A stretch of 18,848 nucleotides of DNA. It comes from GBS-DC sp037442365. GTDB lineage: Bacteria > Armatimonadota > Fimbriimonadia > Fimbriimonadales > GBS-DC. The stretch spans positions 1-18,848 of the forward strand of contig JBBIQK010000056.1 of NCBI GenBank assembly GCA_037442365.1, in the 5' to 3' direction. Shown here in pieces: positions 14,515 to 18,848 of this stretch. Made by a program: the position numbers and the translations under genes. The first letter of the stretch is position 1, and each line of letters starts with the position of its first letter. The notes beneath the pieces were generated by a model. It saw only the letters and a program-made list of their open reading frames with translations, was not told where the DNA came from and did not search any database.

Positions 14515-15444
14515 TTATTGGGCGCCCTCCCCGACAGCGCCGAAGTTGAACAGGATGATGAGCAGGTCTGCGTCATCGACGACGCCGTCGCCGTTCACAT
14601 CGGCTTCGGGGTCGCCCGAACCGAAGGCAAACAGCACCATTAGCAGGTCGGCGTCGTCAATCACATCGTCGTTATTCAGGTCGCCCAGTATGGCAAATTC
14701 CCAGTTGCGGGCGTGGCTGCCGTTCAGCGTCAGGGCGTCCACGCGCCGCGACAGGTGCTTGCTCAGCTTGGCGACGACGGTGTAGCTGCCCGCGGGCTGG
14801 TTGAAGCCCACCATGTAGGGATAAATGGCGGTCGGGTTCGGCGGCAGGCTCGCTTCAGCGACGGTCGCGCCGCCCTGTCGGAGTTGCACGGTCAGCGTCA
14901 GCCCGTACAGGTCGCCCTGATAGCCCGACGCGGGCGCGACGCTCCCATATAACCGCAGCGGATTGCCCGCCACCATATACACGCGATAGGCATCGGGCAT
15001 ATCCTGCAGGGCGGCTCCATCCCGCGCGAAGGCGTTCACGCCGCGCACATCCCACACATAGACGCCTGGCGCGCTCGCCGCGAAGATGAAATGGTGATGC
15101 GGCGTGCCGTTCGTCGGCAGGTTGAAAAAGTTCGCGCACCCCGACGCGCAGAACAGGTTCCCGAAGCCCGACTTCGAGCCCACCAGCCCCGGCGTGATCC
15201 ACACCTGTTGCACACGGCAGAACTGCAGGTGCGGTTGACCCGTGTCGTAGTCGAAGTAGAAATCCAGCCCGATATCGAGGATGTAGCGCCCCAGCACGCT
15301 CGACATCTGGCGTATCGGGTGCGGCTGCGGCTGAATCACCGCCACCTGATTACCCTCCCTGCCGAACAGCAGGTCGCTGTCGTGCTGCGCCCATCCCAGC
15401 GTTAGAGTCGTTATAACCAGTGTTGCAATGAGTGCGTTTTTCAT
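14515..15444 (-). CDS. Secreted protein with C-terminal dockerin-like repeats, paralogue of its neighbour
   Basis: A 309-residue exported protein with signal peptide MKNALIATLVITTLTLGWAQ. Residues about 34-125 are homologous to the PEP-CTERM protein encoded just downstream, including the VIxP…P-x-R start, the DIGLDFYF block and a histidine cluster (TPHHHFIFAASA versus VHQHIVFATDA). The C-terminus carries two calcium-binding dockerin type I loops, DLNNDDVIDDADL (255-267) and DVNGDGVVDDADL (282-294). Such tails are common in secreted planctomycete and Armatimonadota proteins without a cellulosome. Start 15444 has AGGAGG upstream. It is second in the four-gene minus-strand unit, 24 nt from the next start. 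Confidence 0.82.
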   Translation of the reverse strand: MKNALIATLVITTLTLGWAQHDSDLLFGREGNQVAVIQPQPHPIRQMSSVLGRYILDIGLDFYFDYDTGQPHLQFCRVQQVWITPGLVGSKSGFGNLFCASGCANFFNLPTNGTPHHHFIFAASAPGVYVWDVRGVNAFARDGAALQDMPDAYRVYMVAGNPLRLYGSVAPASGYQGDLYGLTLTVQLRQGGATVAEASLPPNPTAIYPYMVGFNQPAGSYTVVAKLSKHLSRRVDALTLNGSHARNWEFAILGDLNNDDVIDDADLLMVLFAFGSGDPEADVNGDGVVDDADLLIILFNFGAVGEGAQ

Positions 15445-15461
15445 CGTCTGAACCTCCTGAA

Positions 15462-15515
15462 ACGCCTGTGCAGGCGTCAAGTAAGTGATGCAAATACACG
15501 CGCACAAACGCGCGT
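15462..15515 (-). repeat. Two short palindromes in the leader of the dockerin-tailed gene
   Basis: ACGCCTG (15462-15468) / CAGGCGT (15471-15477) is a 7-bp near-perfect palindrome with a 2-nt centre, 18 nt before the start codon, so it could be an operator or RNA hairpin. ACGCGC (15498-15503) / GCGCGT (15510-15515) forms a 6-bp stem. No convincing -10 box is seen between them and the gene. Confidence 0.4.
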
Positions 15516-15541
15516 TCAGAGAAGAGTTTCAGCAGGCAGAC

Positions 15542-15832
15542 TTACGCAGGGGGCGCACGGGGGATTTGAGGACGAAATTCACGCGATGCATGCGACGAGG
15601 AGGGTAGGGGCGGAAGCGTGAGACATTCGCTGACCAGCGGAGCGGCGCGCCACGCGGTGATCGAGGCGTTCGGTGCGTCCGAGGCGGTTTTGTGCAACAC
15701 GCACACCAGACAGTCGCCGCCGTCGTGCTGCAGCGGACTATGCGTGAGCGGGTGCAGCAAATTCGCCGTGAGGAACAGAGTCGCCCACAGCACACTCAGC
15801 AGCTGCGCCACGCGAATCGCCCAGCGTTGCAT
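15542..15832 (-). CDS. Small DUF2946-like membrane protein
   Basis: A 96-residue protein with an N-terminal signal or TM helix (VAQLLSVLWATLFLTANLL, 8-26), then H27, H31 and H36 followed by C41-x-x-C44 (GGDCLVCVLHK) and a Pro-rich C-terminus ending RAPPA. Short length, one helix, His plus CxxC, and this tail are how DUF2946 proteins look; they are often found by copper- or other metal-handling genes. I choose ATG 15832 over an upstream in-frame ATG at 15880 because a GGTATACT box (15849-15842) ends nine bases before it, implying a leaderless start, and the longer form would place the promoter inside the gene. It heads the minus-strand unit of secreted His-rich proteins. Confidence 0.62.
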   Translation of the reverse strand: MQRWAIRVAQLLSVLWATLFLTANLLHPLTHSPLQHDGGDCLVCVLHKTASDAPNASITAWRAAPLVSECLTLPPLPSSSHASREFRPQIPRAPPA

Positions 15833-15841
15833 CGCACATGC

Positions 15842-15849
15842 AGTATACC
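15842..15849 (-). promoter_or_regulatory. Putative -10 box of the DUF2946-like/dockerin/PEP-CTERM/DsrE unit
   Basis: GGTATACT on the minus strand, identical to the box before the TIGR03790 gene, ends nine bases before ATG 15832. It predicts a near-leaderless transcript. Confidence 0.5.
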
Positions 15850-16173
15850 CCAGTGCGTACAGGGAAATGCAAACCGTCACTGGATGTCCGCTTTCAGGCG
15901 CGTTTCGAGTCTATGTAAGCCAGAAATACCGACCAGAGCCTGCGAACTGTTGCCAATCCTATACCAATCAGCGCTAATTGCCTCTCGCACTCCTGCGAAG
16001 GTTTACTATTCCCCGTGCGCTGCGACTTATGGAGTGCTAAGCGCAGCTACAGCATGCGTGAAGCTCCGCCTCCGCACTTTATACAGACAGCGCCTCACGC
16101 GCGTGTCGCCAATAGGGGCAAGGGCGCCTGAGGCAAAGACACCTACAGATGTCGCCTAAAGAGGCATAAATTG
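15850..16173. other. Gene-free divergent region holding a degenerate palindromic repeat copy
   Basis: No convincing gene lies here; an open plus-strand frame crosses it but runs antisense through the DUF2946-like gene. From 15962 (TACCAATC) to 16083 the sequence follows the same plan as the element fragment at 13307-13375 read on the minus strand: an end TACCAATC-x-GC, then TTATGGAGTGC (16027-16037), and a mirrored CCGCACT (16072-16078). Copy quality is poor in between. The rest is divergent promoter region for the small membrane protein and the beta-helix gene. Confidence 0.45.
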
Positions 16174-16203
16174 TTGAAATGCGCGCGATCCGTGGGGTAT
16201 AAT
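16174..16203 (+). promoter_or_regulatory. Promoter of the beta-helix repeat gene
   Basis: TTGAAA (16174-16179), an 18-bp spacer and a perfect TATAAT (16198-16203) preceded by GG. This is the only promoter in the window with both hexamers readable. The ATG follows 20 bases later with AGGAG (16213-16217). Confidence 0.7.
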
Positions 16204-16223
16204 TAGTTCAATAGGAGTCAAGC

Positions 16224-18356
16224 ATGGAGTTTTCAGCGGAAGCGCGTTTGATACTGCAATGCATAGCACAAGGAAAAGGATACAGCCGCAGTATTAGTCT
16301 GGGGCAGGACTATCCTGTGAGCGCGGCTGAGTTCGCCTTCATCCTGATGTATCCCCAGAAAGCTGCGCGCATGTGCGGAATACGACTGCCTCAGCTTCCA
16401 GAGGTCTTGCAGCTGGAAGGGCTATCCTTTGATGAACATGTGAACATGGAAGGCGCCAGCATACCCTTTGTCCTTTACTTCAAAAATTGCCGTTTCAACA
16501 AGGGTCTCTCTTTATGTAAATCGCGTATCAGGTCGCTTCATTTGGACGGGTGTATCTTCAAGAATACTCTGTGCCTCACTTCGTCCTCTGTATCCCAAGA
16601 CCTGAATGCATTCAACACTGAATTCCGTGATTCGGAGGCAGACTCCATACCGAGATTCTGTCATATCCCGGGCATCGACTGTTTGCCCGCGTTTATTGCA
16701 AGGGATTTGGAAGTTAGCGGCTCGTGTGTGGTACGAGAATGTAAGTTTCATGGCGAGGCGTACTTCGCTGGCGCCGAAATTAAGGGAGCATTAGATCTGG
16801 GCCAAACAGAATTCGCAGCCGGCTCACGGATGAGTGAATACGCGTTCCGCGGCTCTAATATAGAAATCGGCGGCTCGCTCTATCTTGACGAAGTAAAAGT
16901 ACCGAGTCACACGGTCAGTTTCGAGGGAGCAATTATAGGGGGGAGTATCCGAGGACGGAGCGCCAATTTTGGAGAAGTACGACTCAAAGATGCTCTTGTG
17001 AAGGGAGCCGTTCTTTTTGATGACTCTACTTTCGTCGGGAAGGTAGACTTCTCAGATGCCCTGTTTGAATCCTCTGTGGAATTCAAGAAATGTCATATCA
17101 AAAAAGAAATTACATTTTACACAAGCCGTGTTAGCGAAGACCTGAGAATAGGCGAGTCCACTCAGTGCGTGGAAGAACGCATTAACTCCGCAGACTCCAG
17201 AGTCTACCTCGTGGGCGTGCATGTTGAAGGCTCCCTCGTGTTGACAGGGGGAGAATTTTACATCCCCATCGAAGCCAACAACATCACGGTAGGAAAAGAC
17301 TTGTTCATGAACAAGGACAGGGGATCCGATACGGGTTTCGTAGCGCACAGCTACATTCGTCTGGACAGCGCGCACATCGGCGGGAACCTGGATGCGCGTG
17401 GCGGGAAAATCAGGTACAAAGGCAAGACTGATGATGTGAACTTCTACAGCTACCGTCGGGTTGAGGACCATGCTCTCTACGCCGCCCTGATTACTGTAAA
17501 GGGGAATGTTTTTCTTGGCGCTTATGACTCAGGGAACCGCTTTGAATGCGAAGGACCCGTAAATCTGACTGCCTCCAGAATAGGGGGAAACCTAGATTGC
17601 CGCGGTGGAAAGTTTCTTCACGAGGGAGAGCGGTGTTTCTACGCCTCGCTGATGGAGGTGGAACGCAGCGTTTTACTGGGAGCCATTGCAGAGGAAGAAA
17701 AACCCGAAAGCACGTTCAAGGGAGGCATTCGCCTGAGGGGCGCCCACATCCGTGGAGTGTTGAATCTGGGGGGCGCTCAGGTAGAAGCTCAAAAATCCCG
17801 ATATAGCCTGGAGGCACAATCAATAAAAGTTGATCTGGATATCCTGTTATGCATTAATCCGGAGACCGGTTATAAACCTCCTTCCTTCAAAAAGACTGTT
17901 CGCCTGGACAAAGCAATCGTTCTTGGCAATCTGGATTGTGGGGGTGGACAGTTCGGACATGCGTTGGATAAAACACAAAATAACCAAGGGGCATCCAGAG
18001 AACTATGGCGCCCGTATGATTATTGCCTCTATGCTGTGGGGATACAGGCGTCGAGCATCTACCTCGGTGTACCAGGGTCAGAGGGGGGAGAGCCTCCTAC
18101 CTCTCAGCATGCAGCAAGCAAACCCAAACAAGGTAAAAAGACCGAGCAGAAACGGAAGATGAAGGCTGCCCATTTCTTTGGTCCCGTTAACTTTGCTCTG
18201 GCGAAAGTGTCAAACCGCTTTGATTGCAGGGGTGGTATTTTTGATGACACTAGCGAACGGTGCCTGTATGCGCCTCAAATCGAGGTAGGACGCAGGATAT
18301 TTCTGGGACAGCGCCAACGCCCAGACTTATACCAACTGCGCGGCCAGAGTTCGTGA
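16224..18356 (+). CDS. Beta-helix (pentapeptide-like) repeat protein, 3' part cut off by an insertion
   Basis: The remaining frame has 710 codons; the last eight (after L702) come from the inserted element. Apart from an N-terminal stretch of about 60 residues, the protein is a run of units like V-x-L-x-x-A-x-I-G-G-N-L-D-C-R-G-G-x-F, alternating with C-L-Y-A-x-x-I-x-V-x-x-x-I-x-L-G (for example near 385-395, 450-465 and 570-577). Such periodic Leu/Gly/Ala repeats fold as right-handed beta helices, as in pentapeptide-repeat proteins and the actinobacterial proteins misnamed membrane-associated oxidoreductases. No signal peptide, TM helix or enzyme motif is seen, and the function is unknown. 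Start: AGGAG six bases before ATG. Codon and base use is clearly AT-richer than in the neighbouring genes, suggesting transfer. The coding sequence resumes at 18725. Confidence 0.8.
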   Translation: MEFSAEARLILQCIAQGKGYSRSISLGQDYPVSAAEFAFILMYPQKAARMCGIRLPQLPEVLQLEGLSFDEHVNMEGASIPFVLYFKNCRFNKGLSLCKSRIRSLHLDGCIFKNTLCLTSSSVSQDLNAFNTEFRDSEADSIPRFCHIPGIDCLPAFIARDLEVSGSCVVRECKFHGEAYFAGAEIKGALDLGQTEFAAGSRMSEYAFRGSNIEIGGSLYLDEVKVPSHTVSFEGAIIGGSIRGRSANFGEVRLKDALVKGAVLFDDSTFVGKVDFSDALFESSVEFKKCHIKKEITFYTSRVSEDLRIGESTQCVEERINSADSRVYLVGVHVEGSLVLTGGEFYIPIEANNITVGKDLFMNKDRGSDTGFVAHSYIRLDSAHIGGNLDARGGKIRYKGKTDDVNFYSYRRVEDHALYAALITVKGNVFLGAYDSGNRFECEGPVNLTASRIGGNLDCRGGKFLHEGERCFYASLMEVERSVLLGAIAEEEKPESTFKGGIRLRGAHIRGVLNLGGAQVEAQKSRYSLEAQSIKVDLDILLCINPETGYKPPSFKKTVRLDKAIVLGNLDCGGGQFGHALDKTQNNQGASRELWRPYDYCLYAVGIQASSIYLGVPGSEGGEPPTSQHAASKPKQGKKTEQKRKMKAAHFFGPVNFALAKVSNRFDCRGGIFDDTSERCLYAPQIEVGRRIFLGQRQRPDLYQLRGQSS

Positions 18357-18358
18357 AT
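18330..18358 (+). repeat. Left terminal inverted repeat
   Basis: Starts TACCAACTGCGC and contains CAGAGTTCGT; 26 of 29 positions match the right end. It supplies the last codons and the TGA (18354-18356) that now end the broken gene. Confidence 0.85.
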
Positions 18359-18377
18359 ACCCCCTCCGTAAGGTTCC

Positions 18378-18599
18378 TTAAAGGGGTAGGTTTTTTTCGC
18401 GTCCTGCTTGAAGAGAAGACGGCTGAAGCCGTTCCTACAACACAAAGCCAGCCTACGCTGGCTATAGCCGACGAAGGTCGGCTTCGTTTGATAGGAACGG
18501 CTTCAGCCGTCGTGTGAACACGCGCTTCTCCATATTCTGGGTGCGCCCGCAAGCAGCGCGCACCTCAAAAAAACCTACCCTCATAAGCCGTAAGGTTCC
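18378..18599. mobile_element. Inner palindromic insert nested inside the MITE-like element
   Basis: It is bounded by 12-nt direct repeats CCGTAAGGTTCC (18366-18377 and 18588-18599). Just inside lie 14-bp inverted repeats GGGTAGGTTTTTTT (18384-18397) and its complement (18567-18580). With this 222-bp segment removed, flanking sequence ACCCCCTCC-gta-AGGTTCC (18359-18377) pairs with GGAACCT-gca-GGAGGGGGT (18647-18665), rebuilding the outer element as one clean palindrome of about 170 bp. That supports a later insertion. Confidence 0.65.
18418..18511. repeat. Cruciform/cloverleaf-capable repeat
   Basis: A perfect 20-bp outer stem pairs 18418-18437 (GACGGCTGAAGCCG…) with 18492-18511. Inside are two 7-bp hairpins, AGCCAGC/GCTGGCT (18446-18463) and AGCCGAC/GTCGGCT (18466-18483), each with a 4-nt loop. 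Each outer arm also contains the palindrome ACGGCTGAAGCCGT. There is no tRNA-like anticodon stem or CCA; it is a DNA repeat, not an RNA gene. Confidence 0.85.
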
Positions 18600-18652
18600 C
18601 CCCGCAAGCGAGGGGAACCAGGACTCGGTTCCCCCTGCGCACAGGGGGAACC
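18594..18652. repeat. Two adjacent GGTTCCCC hairpins in the outer element
   Basis: GGTTCCCC (18594-18601) pairs with GGGGAACC (18612-18619), enclosing CGC-aa-GCG. GGTTCCCCCTG (18627-18637) pairs perfectly with CAGGGGGAACC (18642-18652) around a CGCA loop. The repeated unit may represent tandem duplication of one hairpin. Confidence 0.8.
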
Positions 18653-18692
18653 TGCAGGAGGGGGTGCGGGGCATCTATGTGATTCAGCCTCA

Positions 18693-18721
18693 ATTAACGA
18701 ACTCTGACGGCGCAGTTGGTA
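18693..18721 (-). repeat. Right terminal inverted repeat
   Basis: Read on the minus strand from 18721 it begins TACCAACTGCGC and contains TCAGAGTTCGT, with three differences from the left end. TTA follows at 18722-18724. Confidence 0.85.
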
Positions 18722-18724
18722 TTA

Positions 18725-18848
18725 AAAGCCCAGATAAACGGTACCTTTGACATTCGGGGTGCAAAGGTGGCAGGCGATATCGATGCTGCAGGCGCTCAGA
18801 TAGGGGATAGCTCCCCCAAATTCTGCTGGCTCGCGAGGGGCGTTCAGG
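18725..18848 (+). pseudogene. Severed continuation of the beta-helix repeat gene (window edge)
   Basis: The frame starting AAA at 18725 reads KAQINGTFDIRGAKVAGDI and on through DAAGAQIGD to the window end: the same F-x-x-R-G-A-x-V-x-G-x-I-D repeat pattern as the upstream gene, in a different frame because the insertion adds 395 bp (not a multiple of three). It has no start signal of its own; TTG at 18716 inside the element is the nearest in-frame start after a stop. It is most likely untranslated unless restarted. The gene continues beyond the window. Confidence 0.75.

Larger units (their letters stand above)
18330..18721. mobile_element. 392-bp MITE-like element inserted in the beta-helix gene
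   Basis: The terminal inverted repeats are 29 bp (18330-18358 and 18693-18721), differing at three positions, beginning TACCAACTGCGC. The element is flanked by TTA on both sides (18327-18329 and 18722-18724), a likely 3-bp target duplication. Removing the element plus one TTA joins codon L702 in frame to AAA GCC CAG at 18725. There is no room for a transposase, so it must have moved in trans. Interior: short mirrored blocks, a nested insert and two further hairpins. I cannot assign a transposase family. Confidence 0.85.

Noticed and set aside
18384..18397. GGGTAGGTTTTTTT considered as the tail of an intrinsic terminator
   Set aside because: No stable local stem lies directly before the T-run; its partner is about 170 bp away and it is better explained as an inverted repeat of the inner insert.
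18418..18511. Cloverleaf-like fold considered as a tRNA or small RNA
   Set aside because: The arm pattern, loop sizes and 20-bp closing stem do not fit tRNA, there is no promoter or conserved loop, and the setting is a mobile palindrome.

Overview
The window looks like a chromosome segment of an Armatimonadota-like bacterium. This is inferred from gene content, not from a marker gene. The hints are an H-X9-DG prepilin-type pseudopilin, PEP-CTERM and dockerin-tailed secreted proteins, a TIGR03790 protein, HAF repeats and a large TPR-CHAT protein in GC-rich DNA. No rRNA, tRNA, CRISPR array or transposase gene was seen.

Layout. (1) 144-8053, + strand: a probable five-gene operon encoding an ECF-like sigma factor with a hydrophobic C-terminal tail, a membrane protein with a zinc-finger anti-sigma-like head and a Pro-rich/FN3-like/TPR outer part, a degenerate sigma factor fused to HAF repeats, an exported 1253-residue TPR-CHAT protease-like protein with an intact His/Cys pair, and a small soluble copy of the anti-sigma head. 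(2) 8063-12544: housekeeping genes, namely a sugar-phosphate isomerase-like TIM barrel (-), folE2 (+), a Zn/Mn-type ABC ATPase (+), an Mrp/ApbC Fe-S carrier (-) and a TIGR03790 protein (+). (3) 12550-15832, - strand: a pseudopilin, then a four-gene unit (DUF2946-like small membrane protein, dockerin-tailed protein, PEP-CTERM paralogue, DsrE-like protein). (4) 16224 to the end, + strand: a visibly AT-richer beta-helix repeat gene, broken near its 3' part by a 392-bp MITE-like element that is itself a nest of palindromes.

How the genes may work together. The first operon has the parts of a sigma/anti-sigma switch with a caspase-like protease placed outside the membrane. The CHAT protein could act on the outer region of the anti-sigma-like protein and so release the sigma factor. 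This resembles, in parts list only, the Craspase (type III-E) arrangement of TPR-CHAT plus a sigma-linked substrate, but no cas gene lies here. Two other findings stand out. The insertion in the beta-helix gene can be undone on paper: removing the element and one copy of a TTA target repeat restores the reading frame exactly. A shared promoter pattern, GG directly before a TAnnnT -10 box, precedes six transcription units, three of which appear leaderless.
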